Of a DNA stretch of 64,000 nucleotides, positions 53,210 to 62,745 are shown piece after piece. The stretch is from Nostocoides sp. F2B08 (GTDB lineage Bacteria; Actinomycetota; Actinomycetes; Actinomycetales; Dermatophilaceae), in NCBI RefSeq assembly GCF_009184895.1, contig NZ_WESE01000004.1, positions 186,001 through 250,000 on the forward strand, given 5' to 3'. How positions within the stretch are numbered: the stretch's first letter is position 1; each line of letters opens with the position of its first letter. The notes under the pieces were generated by a model. That model did not search any database and was not told the DNA's origin. It worked only from the letters and a program-made list of their open reading frames with translations. Position numbers and translations under genes: made by a program.

Positions 53210-54568
53210 ATGCGGTCCCATTGCGCCATCTACGTCGACGTCGGCTACCTGCTCGCAGCGGCGGCGACGCGGGTGACCGGAACCTCGCTGCGGCGCGGCG
53301 TCGAGGTGGACCACGCCGACCTCATCCGGGGTCTCATCGAACGCGCCGAGGAGGACTGCGGCCTGCCGCTGCTGCGTGTGAACTGGTACGACTCGGGTGC
53401 CCGACCCGGCGGCATGCCCGACTTCATCCAGGACTCGATCGGCCTGCTCCCGCGCGTCAAGCTCCGCCTGGGTCGGCTCTCCCACGCGGGCGAGCAGAAG
53501 GGCGTCGACCTGCGCATCGGCCTCGACCTCGCGACCCACGGCCGCAACCGGGTCGTCGACGTCATCTACCTCGTCTCCGGGGACGACGACCTCACCGAGG
53601 CGGTCGAGGAGGCGCAGGGCCACGGAGTCCAGGTCATCCTCCTCGCCGTGCCGGGACAGGACGGCCGCCCGCACGGCGTCGCCCGGCATCTGCAACGGGC
53701 CGCCGACGGTCTCATCCTGCTCGACGGCGAGGTCGTCGACGCGACCGTCCGCTCGCGCGCCATCCCCGAAGCACTCATCCCCGAGGAGCTGCGGCCGGAC
53801 GGTGAGCCGGAGCCCGAGGGTGCCGGCGCCGACGCGGGCGGCGGTGTCGGCGTGGATGCCGGCGCCGAGGCACCCGGCGAGGCCGACATCGAGGCGGCCA
53901 CGCCGGCGGCGGAGGGGTCGATGTCCGGGGACGATATCGGGGCGGAGGCGCAACCGCAGGACGAGGTCACGGACGGCGACACCCTCCACGACCCCGGGTC
54001 CGGGGCGATCCGCGCGGACCAGGAGACACCGGACGTCGACGGGTCACGACCGACCCGGCCGACACCCACGCCGGCAGGGGTCAACGGCTCGGGACCACCG
54101 CATACCCCAGAGGCGGAAGCCGTAGACACGCCGGCGGCCGACACGGCCCCCGAGCCGGATGAGGGGCCGCGGGAGGACGGAGCGGCGGAAGATCACGAGG
54201 ACGCGGCGGCCGCGCCGAGCCCGTCGATCTTCGCCAAGAAGAAGGCGACGACCCTCGTCCCGCCACCGGAGCCGGTGTGGACCTCCACGAGCGCGACCGG
54301 GGGCTACGCCACGGTCGCCGAGACCGAGATCGACCCCGAGATCATCGACACCGTGGCTCGGCACGTGCTGCGCTCGTGGTGCACGACCGCCACTCCGGAG
54401 ATGCTCGCCGAGCTCAAGGAACAGCGCCCGTCGATCCCCGGCGACCTCGACCGGGCGATGCTCGTCGACCTGTCCAATCGCAGCGGTCAGTACGACATCG
54501 ACGAGGTCAGCCGCTACGAGCTCCGCGGCCGGTTCTGGCAGCTGGTCGACCAGGTCAGGCTGGTCTGA
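53210..54568 (+). CDS. NYN-domain RNase-like protein with acidic linker
   Basis: This 452-residue protein has an N-terminal NYN (PIN-like nuclease) domain with candidate metal-binding Asp residues: IYVDVGYLL, KGVDLRIGLDLATH and LVSGDDDLTEAV. An acidic, Gly/Ala/Pro/Asp/Glu-rich disordered linker of about 170 residues follows. A C-terminal helical domain (EIIDTVARHVLRSWCTTATPEMLAELKEQRPSIPGDLDRAMLVDLSNRSG), probably OST-HTH/LOTUS-like or a related winged helix, may bind RNA. A role in RNA turnover is inferred from the family. GGTGGGGG lies just before the ATG. Confidence 0.85.
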   Translation: MRSHCAIYVDVGYLLAAAATRVTGTSLRRGVEVDHADLIRGLIERAEEDCGLPLLRVNWYDSGARPGGMPDFIQDSIGLLPRVKLRLGRLSHAGEQKGVDLRIGLDLATHGRNRVVDVIYLVSGDDDLTEAVEEAQGHGVQVILLAVPGQDGRPHGVARHLQRAADGLILLDGEVVDATVRSRAIPEALIPEELRPDGEPEPEGAGADAGGGVGVDAGAEAPGEADIEAATPAAEGSMSGDDIGAEAQPQDEVTDGDTLHDPGSGAIRADQETPDVDGSRPTRPTPTPAGVNGSGPPHTPEAEAVDTPAADTAPEPDEGPREDGAAEDHEDAAAAPSPSIFAKKKATTLVPPPEPVWTSTSATGGYATVAETEIDPEIIDTVARHVLRSWCTTATPEMLAELKEQRPSIPGDLDRAMLVDLSNRSGQYDIDEVSRYELRGRFWQLVDQVRLV

Positions 54569-54587
54569 GCGAGCGGCTCGGTGTGGT

Positions 54588-56345
54588 TCACCGAAGGTAC
54601 GTGCCGAGGGACTCCTCCACGGTCTGCGAGACCACACTCGTCCCGCCCAGGACGGTGATGGCCTTCAAGGGCAGGCGTGCGAGCTGCTCGTCCACACCCT
54701 TCGGCACGGACGCGCCGGGCACCAGGAGCACCGGCCCGCCGGTCCACGCACCGCGACCTGCGCCGGCCAGTGCATCCGGGAACGTGGCCCCGGTCGCGAT
54801 GAACGCCTGCGCCGGCGCCACCGGGAACTCTGATGCGATGCGAGCCGAGGTCTCGTACCGGTCGGCGCCCGCAATGCGGGTCACGGTCCCGCCCTGGCGG
54901 ACGAAGCTCCAGAGGTGCGCCTCGACGTCCTGAGAAACCCGGCTGACCCCCCCGAGGATGACGATCCGCTGCGGCTGGAGTCGGTACAGCTGTTCGAGGG
55001 CGTGGGAGTCGAGCCGGTCTGGCCGAGTGAGGAGCAGAGGGGCTCCGTCCACCCCGGCGAGGGCCGCGCCCGACATCGCGTCCGGGAAGTCGACTCCGGT
55101 GGCCACATAGATGGCCTCCACCGCGTGATTCCGCCACCCTGCGACCATGGCGGCGGTCTCATACCGGTCCTTGCCGGCGAGGCGAATGAGGCCATCGGGA
55201 CCGGCCATCGGAACGTAGGAGTACAGGCTCTGGTAGGTCTCTGCCGACACCGATCCCTCACCCCCGACCACGATGATCCGTCGCGGCTTGAGCCTTGACA
55301 GCTCCGCGTCGACGTCTGCGGGGATGCCCGACTTCGGAACCAGGATGACCGGACCGCCGAGGTATCCCGCCAGCGCCGCCCCGGCCAGAGCATCCGGGTA
55401 GTTCTCTCCTGTCGCGACGACGGCGACAGGCACTCGCGGCGGGAACATGCTCGAGATCCGAGCGGCGGTCGCATAGCGGGTGGCACCCGCGAGCCGCGCA
55501 ACACCACGCGAGCAGGTCGTTCCCCATGACTCGACACACACCTCGAAGGGTCCCGGCTGGTTCGCCGTCACCGTCAACCAGTTCTCGTTCCAACCACGGC
55601 TCATGGGTACGCTCACCTCCCGGCCGGACCACTCGGTCAGGTGACCTGGGGTGGAAACGATTCCCGCCGTATGGTCGGGGAACAGGACACGCGCCGTCCC
55701 GAAGGCGCCGGTGAGCTCTGGAGGTACGAAGCTGTCGGTGTCGCGTCCCGCTCGGTAGAAGCGGGGATCTGGATCGGCCACATCGCTGCGCACCCACTCT
55801 CCGGGAGCGATAGGACGTCCGATGAGGTGGTTCCCGTCTGGCTCACCGTCCGTTCCTCGCTCGGCGCCGAGCGCGTTCTCCGGCATCACCCGAATGCGGT
55901 AGCTCCCCTGCCGGTCCACCGGCCGCCCACCCCCGGGTTGGGCCGAGACGACGACGAAGTAGCGCGCGCCCGCCTCGGCCGGGATGGCGTTCGACGCCAC
56001 GCTCGTCGGACTCGGTCGGCCCGCTCCGAGGAAGCTCGTCATCCGGGTCTCGTCGTACGCATACATCGTGAGCGGACCCAGCTCGACTGCGACATCGAAG
56101 GTATCGACCAGGTACGTGCCGGTGGCGGGTGCGACGAACGTGTAGTAGTCGACGTCCGCCTCTCCGCGAATGGTGGCATCGACCGTGTTGCTGATCCCTG
56201 GGAGCAGCGTTGTCGCGGTCGCCTCGGTGTCGTTCGGCTCCGGCTCGGTGAGCGCGTGCGCCCCGGTCGCAAACCAGAACGGGAGCAGGACCACGCTCGC
56301 CACGGCGGCCACGCTCTGCCGCGCGGCTCGGGACAGCAGCCTCAA
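54588..56345 (-). CDS. Secreted cell-wall-binding repeat (CWB2) protein
   Basis: This protein of about 585 residues has a signal peptide (AAVASVVLLPFWFATGAHA). A pre-peptidase-type domain follows (EPNDTEATATTLLPG ... DVDYYTFVAPATGTYLV). Three CWB2 (PF04122) repeats are marked by RLAGATRYATAARIS, RLAGKDRYETAAMVA and RIAGADRYETSARIA and by repeated VVGGEGSVS/ILGGVSRVS/VLGGTSVVS blocks. CWB2 triplets attach proteins to cell-wall polymers, so this is a surface protein; its active domain, if any, is unclear. The start is uncertain: TTG at 56345 follows GAAGGG, while TTG at 56381 would add 12 residues. It is convergent with the NYN gene. Confidence 0.88.
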   Translation of the reverse strand: MRLLSRAARQSVAAVASVVLLPFWFATGAHALTEPEPNDTEATATTLLPGISNTVDATIRGEADVDYYTFVAPATGTYLVDTFDVAVELGPLTMYAYDETRMTSFLGAGRPSPTSVASNAIPAEAGARYFVVVSAQPGGGRPVDRQGSYRIRVMPENALGAERGTDGEPDGNHLIGRPIAPGEWVRSDVADPDPRFYRAGRDTDSFVPPELTGAFGTARVLFPDHTAGIVSTPGHLTEWSGREVSVPMSRGWNENWLTVTANQPGPFEVCVESWGTTCSRGVARLAGATRYATAARISSMFPPRVPVAVVATGENYPDALAGAALAGYLGGPVILVPKSGIPADVDAELSRLKPRRIIVVGGEGSVSAETYQSLYSYVPMAGPDGLIRLAGKDRYETAAMVAGWRNHAVEAIYVATGVDFPDAMSGAALAGVDGAPLLLTRPDRLDSHALEQLYRLQPQRIVILGGVSRVSQDVEAHLWSFVRQGGTVTRIAGADRYETSARIASEFPVAPAQAFIATGATFPDALAGAGRGAWTGGPVLLVPGASVPKGVDEQLARLPLKAITVLGGTSVVSQTVEESLGTYLR

Positions 56346-56491
56346 CGAACGACCCTTCGGAGTGAACCACCGGTGGGGCAAACCCCAACGCGGCTCCCCG
56401 GGGCGGCGAGCCCTCCGAAGGTTAGCCGATCAGCCTCCTGTAGACGGACGCCGTCTCGGCCATACGGACGAGGGCCCGAGGACCCGACGGG

Positions 56492-56662
56492 TCAGTGGCC
56501 GACGTGGCGCAGGCGCGGGTGCCGCAACGAGTGCGCGAGATGCGCCATGGCGTGCCGGACGACGACCACCGGTCGGCGCTCGAAGATCGGCCGCGCCTCG
56601 CGCTCCGGGTGCTCGACGAACTGGACGGGCGTGAGTGAGCGGGCCATGCCCGGCGTGATCAT
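56492..56662 (-). CDS. Possible small basic protein (unknown)
   Basis: This 56-residue reading frame starts MITPGMARSLTPVQFVEHP and ends in a His/Arg-rich helix. Codon third positions are GC-rich as in real genes here, but there is no clear ribosome binding site and I recognise no family. It may extend to a GTG at 56704. Confidence 0.4.
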   Translation of the reverse strand: MITPGMARSLTPVQFVEHPEREARPIFERRPVVVVRHAMAHLAHSLRHPRLRHVGH

Positions 56663-56754
56663 TCGCATATCCAGAAGGAGTCCGGACACGCCCGTTTGAT
56701 ACACCGGACCCGTGCGGTGTTCCCGGCGGGCGGCCGGGCTGGGAGGATCGTGGC

Positions 56755-57144
56755 ATGCTCCAGCGCAACGTCCTCGGCGAGGACCTCGAGGAGTGCGGCA
56801 GCGACCCGGTGACCGGCTTCACGCGGTCCGGATGCTGCGAGGCCGTGCCCGAGGGCCACAACCTGCACACGATCTGCACGGTCGTCACAGAGGACTTCCT
56901 CACCCATCAGCAGGAGATCGGCAACGACCTCGTCACGCCTCGCCCCGAGTGGGGGTTCCCCGGGCTGCGTCCGGGTGACCGGTGGTGCGTCGTCGCCCCG
57001 CGCTGGGTCGAGTCGGCCCGCGTCGGGCGGGCAGCGCCGGTGGTGCTGGCGGCGACGAACGAGGCCGCCCTCACCTACGTGCCCCTCGAGGTGCTCCGCC
57101 AGTATGCGGTGGACGTCCCCGACGACCCCCGCGGACTCGCATAG
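56755..57144 (+). CDS. DUF2237 family protein
   Basis: This 129-residue protein matches the family throughout: NVLGEDLEECGSDPVTGFTRSGCCEAVPEGHNLHTICTVVTEDFL ... PEWGFPGLRPGDRWCVVAPRW ... NEAALTYVPLEVLRQYAVDV. Several conserved cysteines suggest metal or redox chemistry, but the function is unknown. GAGGAT ends 6 bases before the ATG and could serve as a -10 or as a weak ribosome binding site. Confidence 0.9.
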   Translation: MLQRNVLGEDLEECGSDPVTGFTRSGCCEAVPEGHNLHTICTVVTEDFLTHQQEIGNDLVTPRPEWGFPGLRPGDRWCVVAPRWVESARVGRAAPVVLAATNEAALTYVPLEVLRQYAVDVPDDPRGLA

Positions 57145-57201
57145 GGGTCGGGTCCGCGACGGATTCTCCTCCCGCCCTCGGTCTCTGAGAGGCTGGTGCG
57201 C

Positions 57202-57720
57202 ATGTCGGATTTCAGCACGTCGGAGTACCGCATCGCCGTCGTCTGCTGGGGCAACATCTGCCGCTCACCCATGGCCGAGTTCGTCCTGCGCCAGGCCTTC
57301 GACGAGGCGGGCCTCGGCGACCGGGTGACGGTCTCGAGCGCCGGAACCTCGACCGAGGAGCTGGGCCGGCCGATGGACCGCCGCACGATCGCCGTCATGG
57401 AGCGCAACGGCGTGCGGGACAGCGGCTTCCGCGACAAGCGGGCGCGTCAGTTCCGGACCGACGACTTCGACGGGGTCGACCTGGTGCTCGCCGCCGACCA
57501 TGTCCACGAACGGATCCTCAAGGACCGGGCCCGGCACTCGGACGACGCCGACAAGATCCGGCTGCTGCGCTCGTTCGACCCCGAGGCCGCCGCCGCCGGA
57601 ACGCTCGGCATGGATGATCCCTGGTACGGCGACGACGACGACTTCGACATCACCTACGCCGAGATCGCCGCCGCCGCGCCGCACATCGTCGAGCACGTCC
57701 GCCGCGAGCTGGCCGACTAG
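57202..57720 (+). CDS. Low-molecular-weight protein-tyrosine phosphatase
   Basis: This 172-residue phosphatase has the P-loop VCWGNICRSP (Cys15, Arg21; CX5R) and the general-acid Asp in MDDPWYG. It removes phosphate from protein tyrosines, or phosphoarginine in some relatives. An acidic DDDDFD insert follows the DPWYG motif. An alternative GTG is two codons upstream. GAGGCT lies 7 bases before the ATG. No cognate kinase or capsule genes are adjacent. Confidence 0.92.
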   Translation: MSDFSTSEYRIAVVCWGNICRSPMAEFVLRQAFDEAGLGDRVTVSSAGTSTEELGRPMDRRTIAVMERNGVRDSGFRDKRARQFRTDDFDGVDLVLAADHVHERILKDRARHSDDADKIRLLRSFDPEAAAAGTLGMDDPWYGDDDDFDITYAEIAAAAPHIVEHVRRELAD

Positions 57721-58137
57721 TCCCGCCGCGCGACGCACCGTCCGTCCTGCGACGGTCACTGTTGAGCGCGCACACATCGCCCAGGGATACAGCGTCGGAT
57801 CGGCCGGTGCGGACGGCGGGTTGGGATCGGGAACCGCGCCGGGGGTGCGGCGGTTCCAAGGCCGGCTACGTCAGTCTCGCCACCGATGCGATCGTCAGCC
57901 AGGGCACGTGGAAGGCGCTCGTCAGCGGGGCGGTCGTGAGCAACGACGGCCGCCCTCGTACTGCGCCCTGAGCACCACCGCGCTCAACGGCTACGCCGCC
58001 AGGTCGCCTTCACCGCCCCTCGGATCGGGGTGTAACGGTTACGCCCCCTCGCACAGCTTTCAGGGCCTCTCGCGGCGAACGCGCAAGGCGCATACTCGAT
58101 CCACACCTTCCCCGGCGACCCCTGTGAGGAACCCGCC
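57721..58137. other. Intergenic interval without a convincing gene
   Basis: This is 417 bases. A small hairpin (57737-57742 with 57751-57756) after the phosphatase stop may be a terminator. A palindrome at 58027-58047 is listed separately. A short frame at about 57762-57971 contains AGYVSLATDAIVSQGTWKALVSG, which looks protein-like and may be a remnant, but I cannot support it as a gene. Confidence 0.5.
58027..58047. promoter_or_regulatory. Palindrome upstream of the CPBP protease gene
   Basis: GGGGTGTAAC and GTTACGCCCC flank a single G; one position is a mismatch (G-U in RNA). It is 90 bases before the CPBP start and could be an operator or a terminator hairpin. Confidence 0.5.
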
Positions 58138-58926
58138 ATGCGCGTCACACCACGCCCGCTGATCACCGTCGGTCTGGCGATCGGCTACATCACCATCATG
58201 GTCATCACCTGGGCCGTCGTCGGCCTGGACTACGACGCCGTCGGCGACAGCACATCGACCATCCTCGAAGGCATCGTGCTGCCGGTCGCGCTCGCCTCGG
58301 CCTTCCTGGCCGGTGCCACGAGCTACCTCGGATGGTGGGGTCCTGCGATCCGTGAGCAGCTGCGCGCCCCGAGGTGGCTGTGGGCTGTGCCCGCGCTGAT
58401 GGTCCTGCCGGGTCTCGGATCGCTGCTCGGGGGGTTCGAGCCTGCCGGCCGCACCGCGTCCTACCTTCTCGCCCTGGGCGTGGGCACGTTGCTCGTCGGC
58501 TTCGGCGAGGAGATGCTGACCCGCGGCACCGGTCTCGTCGGTCTGCGCGGGGGCTTCAACGAAGTGCTGTCGTGGTTCTTCAGCTGTCTGATCTTCGGCC
58601 TGCTCCACGCGGTCAACGTCTTCTTCGGACAGTCGCTCGGCTCAACCGTGCAGCAGATCCTCATCGCCTTCCTCGCCGGCTCGGTCCTCTACATCACCCG
58701 TCGCGTCTCAGGCACCTTGATCGTCGCCATGATCCTCCATGCCTGGATCGACTTCACCACCTTCGCGTTCTCGGAGGCCGCCACGGACGCCGAGTCGCCT
58801 CTCATGGTGCTCAGCTTCGCCCAGTGGGCAGCGTTCGTGATCGCCGTCATCGGAGTGGTCGTCGTGCTTCGCCGGGGAACCCCTGACCGGCGGCACGACC
58901 CGCAGGACGCGCTCGCGGTCTCCTGA
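58138..58926 (+). CDS. CPBP-family intramembrane metalloprotease
   Basis: This 262-residue protein has about seven helices. The CPBP (Rce1-like) motifs are present: FGEEMLTRGTGLVGL (EExxxR), FGLLHAVNVFFG (FxxxH) and ILHAWIDF (HxxxD/N). These proteases process or mature peptides in the membrane and may give bacteriocin immunity; the substrate is unknown. It has a Gly/Val-rich last helix and a charged tail. A GAGGAA lies before the ATG. The Abhydrolase_9 gene follows after 35 bases. Confidence 0.88.
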   Translation: MRVTPRPLITVGLAIGYITIMVITWAVVGLDYDAVGDSTSTILEGIVLPVALASAFLAGATSYLGWWGPAIREQLRAPRWLWAVPALMVLPGLGSLLGGFEPAGRTASYLLALGVGTLLVGFGEEMLTRGTGLVGLRGGFNEVLSWFFSCLIFGLLHAVNVFFGQSLGSTVQQILIAFLAGSVLYITRRVSGTLIVAMILHAWIDFTTFAFSEAATDAESPLMVLSFAQWAAFVIAVIGVVVVLRRGTPDRRHDPQDALAVS

Positions 58927-58961
58927 GTGGAGCTGCGGGACAGACCGAGCCAGGAGAGACG

Positions 58962-60671
58962 ATGAGCGCAGGACCGGGAACCATCGAAACGGACACCGAC
59001 CCCACGACCCACGTACGGGAGGCGCCGGCATCGACGTCCTCCCGGCATCGGCGTCGGCCGGGTCGGCTGAGCCTGACCGGTGGAGCACTCGGCCTCACCT
59101 TCGCGGCTATGGCAGCCACGCCGTCCCTCGTGCCTCGGGGATGGCTCGTCAACGGGGTGCTCGTGGGGCTGTGCATCATCACCGGCTACGGCCTCGGGGC
59201 GTTCGCGGGATGGGCATACCGCACCCTGCAGCTTCCCGACCTTCCGCCGCAGGCCCGTCGGGTCGCGTGGCAGGTCCTCGCGATCCTCGGGGTCGCCGCG
59301 CTGCTCCTGAGCGCGTGGCTGGGTCGCACGTGGCAGTCCGAGCAGCGCGAACTGCTGGGCATGGACACAGCTGTTGAGTGGCTCTGGCTGGCCTCCCCTC
59401 TGCTCGGAGTCGCCATCGCGGTCCTGCTGCTGGGCATCGGGCGAGGCGTGAAGGTGATGGGTCGCGGCATCTTCGCGCCGCTGGGCAGAAGGCTGCCGAC
59501 CCGGGTGGCGTGGCTCATCGCCCTCGTCGCGACGGCGTTCATCACCTGGCAGATCCTCTCCGGCCTCCTCATCACCACGGCCATCTCGGTGGCCGACTCG
59601 AGCTTCGCTGCGAGCAACGACGACGACAAGCCGGGCGTGGTCAACCCCGAGTCGGAGTACCGCTCCGGTGGACCCGCGTCCACGGTCGCGTGGGAGAGCC
59701 TGGGGCGGGAGGGACGCGCGTTCATCCACCAGGGGCTGACCGCCGACGAGATCGCGGAGGTCGTCGACGACCCCGCAGCGGTCGACCCGGTGCGGGCCTT
59801 CATCGGACTGGAAGCGGCGTCCACGGCGACGGAGCGGGCGCAGCTCGCAGTCGCCGAGCTGCGGGCCTTGGGCGGCTTCGACCGTGCCGCCATCGCGGTT
59901 GCCGGTGGCACGGGCAGCGGATGGATCGATCCCAAGGCCGCCAATGCCCTCGAGTATGCGACCCACGGCGATGTCGCGACCGTCTCGATGCAGTACTCCT
60001 ACCTCCCGAGCTTCCTGTCCTTCCTCGTCGACCGGAGCCGTTCCGCGACCAACGCCGAGCAGCTCATCACCGCCCTGAGGGTGGAGCTCGACCGCATCCC
60101 ACCCGATGAGCGCCCGGATCTCTACGTATTCGGAGAGAGCCTCGGAGCCTTCTCCACCGGCAACGCCTTCACCAGCGTGGAGGACATGTCCACGACCACC
60201 GACGGAGCTCTCCTCATCGGACCGCCGAGCTTCGACACGACGTGGCAGGAGGTCGTCGCCGCGCGCGAGCCGGGCTCACCCGCCTGGCGGCCCCTGTACG
60301 GCGACAGCGGAATCGTCAGAGTCGCGACGACCGAAGCCGACCTCACCGGGCAGACGCTGCCCTGGGCGACCGGCAACCCGATCATCTATCTCACGCATCC
60401 CTCGGACCCCATCGTGGCATGGACGGCCGATCACGCCCAGTGGCTCGATCCGCGAGGCGCCGACGTCCACCCCCGAGTCACCGCTTGGCCGGTCGTCGGC
60501 GGCCTCCAGGCCACGGTCGACCAGTTCGGGGCCAACGGGGTTCCTCCGGGGCACGGCCACATCTACGACGAGACCATCGCCATCGCTTGGTCCGAGATCG
60601 TCGCCCGACCCGGGCTCCCGGACAGCGAGGTGGACGCCATCAAGAAGGCCATCGCGGACCTACCGCACTGA
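58962..60671 (+). CDS. Membrane alpha/beta-hydrolase (Abhydrolase_9, DUF2319)
   Basis: This 569-residue protein has a basic N-terminus, four or five membrane helices (Abhydrolase_9_N), then an alpha/beta-hydrolase domain: AVAGGTGSGWIDPKAANALEYATHGDVATVSMQYSYLPS, nucleophile GESLGA, and a late GHGHIYDE segment with a candidate His. The RSGGPASTVAWESLGREGRAFI region is a family marker. These are predicted lipases or esterases of actinobacteria facing the outside, without known substrate. AGGAGAG lies 5-11 bases before the ATG. It is probably co-transcribed with the CPBP gene. Confidence 0.88.
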   Translation: MSAGPGTIETDTDPTTHVREAPASTSSRHRRRPGRLSLTGGALGLTFAAMAATPSLVPRGWLVNGVLVGLCIITGYGLGAFAGWAYRTLQLPDLPPQARRVAWQVLAILGVAALLLSAWLGRTWQSEQRELLGMDTAVEWLWLASPLLGVAIAVLLLGIGRGVKVMGRGIFAPLGRRLPTRVAWLIALVATAFITWQILSGLLITTAISVADSSFAASNDDDKPGVVNPESEYRSGGPASTVAWESLGREGRAFIHQGLTADEIAEVVDDPAAVDPVRAFIGLEAASTATERAQLAVAELRALGGFDRAAIAVAGGTGSGWIDPKAANALEYATHGDVATVSMQYSYLPSFLSFLVDRSRSATNAEQLITALRVELDRIPPDERPDLYVFGESLGAFSTGNAFTSVEDMSTTTDGALLIGPPSFDTTWQEVVAAREPGSPAWRPLYGDSGIVRVATTEADLTGQTLPWATGNPIIYLTHPSDPIVAWTADHAQWLDPRGADVHPRVTAWPVVGGLQATVDQFGANGVPPGHGHIYDETIAIAWSEIVARPGLPDSEVDAIKKAIADLPH

Positions 60672-60717
60672 TCAGGTGACCGGCGCATACAACGCGCAGT
60701 ACCTCCTGGAGTTGGAC

Positions 60718-61062
60718 ATGAGCATCCCCGTTGTCGACGGGCAAGCCGGCCTCCCGACGCCTGCATCAGGCGACGTGCAGGCCGAGACAGCGACGCCTAC
60801 GGTGTCGTGGTCCGCTGTCGGCCTGCGCAGCGCGATCCACGACGAAGCGCAGAGGCTCATCGGCGAGTACCCGACCATCCCGGCGGGCTCCGTACTCCGC
60901 TGCTTCGCCCGCGCTCTGCGTCTGGCTCGGCTCCACGGGTTTCCACCGGGGGAGACTGTGCCCACAGCGGCCAAGACGGCCCGGCTCGCGCTGAGCAAAC
61001 GGATCGGCGGATCCCCCGGCGCTTCGGAGCAGCCTCGAGGCAGCGGCTCCACAGCGGGGTAG
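60718..61062 (+). CDS. Small protein with helical core (unknown)
   Basis: This 114-residue frame has a central segment, LRSAIHDEAQRLIGEYPTIPAGSVLRCFARALRLARLHG, resembling a small actinobacterial helical family found next to stress genes. No enzyme motif is visible. CCTGGAGTTGG lies before the ATG. It is convergent with the TPR gene. Confidence 0.55.
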   Translation: MSIPVVDGQAGLPTPASGDVQAETATPTVSWSAVGLRSAIHDEAQRLIGEYPTIPAGSVLRCFARALRLARLHGFPPGETVPTAAKTARLALSKRIGGSPGASEQPRGSGSTAG

Positions 61063-61073
61063 ACCGTCGCTGG

Positions 61074-62711
61074 TCAGTCCGCCTGCGCTGGGGAGACCGC
61101 GCGAGAACGGGTCCAGTCGAGCAGCCGACGCCGCAGCTGCACCCTGGCCTCCTCGGGCGCGTCCAACAGGCTGTCGGTGATGAAAGCGGCGTCGTTGTCG
61201 AGGAGACCGGGTTCCATGGCGAGGGCGGTGTCCAGCTCCCGCGCGGCCGGCTCGTCCATCCCCAGCCCGGCAAGGGCGAGGGCACGGAGCAGGGGCCCCC
61301 ACACATCATCGGGCTGGTGCAACAGACTCATCTCCGCCAGCGCGCCTGCGTTGTCCCCGGCGAACAGACGGTCCATCCCGAGGAACACGTGGTTGTAGCC
61401 GGGATGGTAGGGGTTGAGCCGGTTCGCCTCGCGGATCATCTCGATGCCGCCGTCCCAGTCACCCGTGCGCAGGAGCAGCACACCGGAGGTGTAGAGCAGT
61501 GAGGCGTTGGCCGGATTGAGCTGGACGGTGCGCAGCGCGTGATGCCGACACTGCTCGTCCAGACCGCGGTAGAGAGCCACCCCTGCCAGGACCTGATGGG
61601 CTTGAGCGCTCGCGGGGTCGAGCATCAGGGCGTTCCCGGCGAGTCGCTCGGCGAGCGCTATCGACTCGTCGGGATCCGGCGTCCAGTGCATGATTCCCTG
61701 CAGGCAGTGGACCCAGCCGGCCATGGACAGCAGGACGACGTTCCTCGGCTCCACCTCGAGTGCCGTGAGCAACCTGCTCGCCGCTGTCTCGGTGTCCCTT
61801 CTGCTCCCGGAGTCGGCGAACCTGTAGAAGGCCAGCACGGCAGCCCGCACCTCCGTCCCGGGGTCGTCCTCGCCGACCTGGTGCCTCTCGACCTCGCGGC
61901 GTACCACTCCTCTGACGTCGCCGACGGTCGCAGCGATCCTCGTGACGAGTCGATCCTCATCTCTGAACCCGTGGAGACCGGCCTGGTCCTGGTCGAAGTG
62001 CTCGGACCACAGGACCCTGCCCGACGCCCCGTCGTACACGCGAATGGTCAGCCGGAGGGTGTCGACGGTGGAGCGCACCGATCCCGCAAGCACGTACTCG
62101 ACGTCGAACTCGCGGGCGATCGCCGGCGCGTCCACCGGGGCGGCGACGCCGCGCTCCGCGACGACCGGTCCGATGATCCGCAGGTCCGGGAAGGCGCTGA
62201 GCGAGCGCACGAGTGAGTCGGAGAGAGCGACTGACGCCTGGTCGCGGTGCCCCTCCGCGCGGAGATCCGCGAACTGGGCGACGGCGACACCGGGACGCAG
62301 CGGCTCCGCCCTGCCCACGGCCCTGGGCCGCTCGGAGTAGAAGAACCTGGGGACATAGCTGCCCTTGGGGAGCTCGATCACCAGCGGCTCCTCGGACCCC
62401 TGGCCCGCGTAGTACCGAGCCATCGCGGCTCGTAGACGGATCGCCTGTACCCGTGCCGTGGGATTGGTCCTCGGGTCGAAGTCCCCGCCTCGGCCGAGGG
62501 CATACCGGGCGACCGTGCGCTCCTTGAGCCGGTCAGCGCGGCCGGCCAGTGTCTCGCTGACGACGTACGCGAGGAAGTCTCGGGAACGGACCGAGGACCG
62601 CAGCTCCTCACTGTCCAACAGCCGTTTCAGGGCGGCGATGACGGCGACGGGCGTGGGCGCGTACTCGCCGGCAGCCTCACGTCCCCCGTCCGCGGCGTCC
62701 GAGTTGTACAC
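61074..62711 (-). CDS. TPR protein with TolB/cyclase-associated N-terminal domain
   Basis: This 545-residue protein has a first part (SEELRSSVRSRDFLAYVVSETLAGRADRLKERTVARYALGRGGDFDPRTNPTARVQAIRLRAAMARYYA) that is the helical domain often preceding TolB-like or adenylate-cyclase-type regulators. A TolB N-terminal-like segment follows (GVAVAQFADLRAE ... LSDSLVRSLSAFPDLRIIGP ... VEYVLAGSVRSTVDTLRLTIRVYDGASGRVLWSEHFD). TPR-like helices fill about residues 280-530. No cyclase catalytic domain is present. It starts with GTG. It is likely a signalling or protein-interaction scaffold, and is divergent from purB. Confidence 0.8.
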   Translation of the reverse strand: MYNSDAADGGREAAGEYAPTPVAVIAALKRLLDSEELRSSVRSRDFLAYVVSETLAGRADRLKERTVARYALGRGGDFDPRTNPTARVQAIRLRAAMARYYAGQGSEEPLVIELPKGSYVPRFFYSERPRAVGRAEPLRPGVAVAQFADLRAEGHRDQASVALSDSLVRSLSAFPDLRIIGPVVAERGVAAPVDAPAIAREFDVEYVLAGSVRSTVDTLRLTIRVYDGASGRVLWSEHFDQDQAGLHGFRDEDRLVTRIAATVGDVRGVVRREVERHQVGEDDPGTEVRAAVLAFYRFADSGSRRDTETAASRLLTALEVEPRNVVLLSMAGWVHCLQGIMHWTPDPDESIALAERLAGNALMLDPASAQAHQVLAGVALYRGLDEQCRHHALRTVQLNPANASLLYTSGVLLLRTGDWDGGIEMIREANRLNPYHPGYNHVFLGMDRLFAGDNAGALAEMSLLHQPDDVWGPLLRALALAGLGMDEPAARELDTALAMEPGLLDNDAAFITDSLLDAPEEARVQLRRRLLDWTRSRAVSPAQAD

Positions 62712-62730
62712 ACTTTAAGCATGCACCCCC

Positions 62731-62745
62731 GCACACGATGTGTGC
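62731..62745. promoter_or_regulatory. Palindrome between the TPR gene and purB
   Basis: GCACAC-GAT-GTGTGC is a perfect 6-3-6 inverted repeat in the divergent region, 20 bases from the TPR start and 86 from purB. It is a candidate operator. Confidence 0.55.

Noticed and set aside
57762-57971. Small protein with AGYVSLATDAIVSQGTWKALVSG
   Set aside because: No clear start signal, mixed-looking N-terminal half, no recognised family. It may be a gene remnant, but the evidence is too thin.
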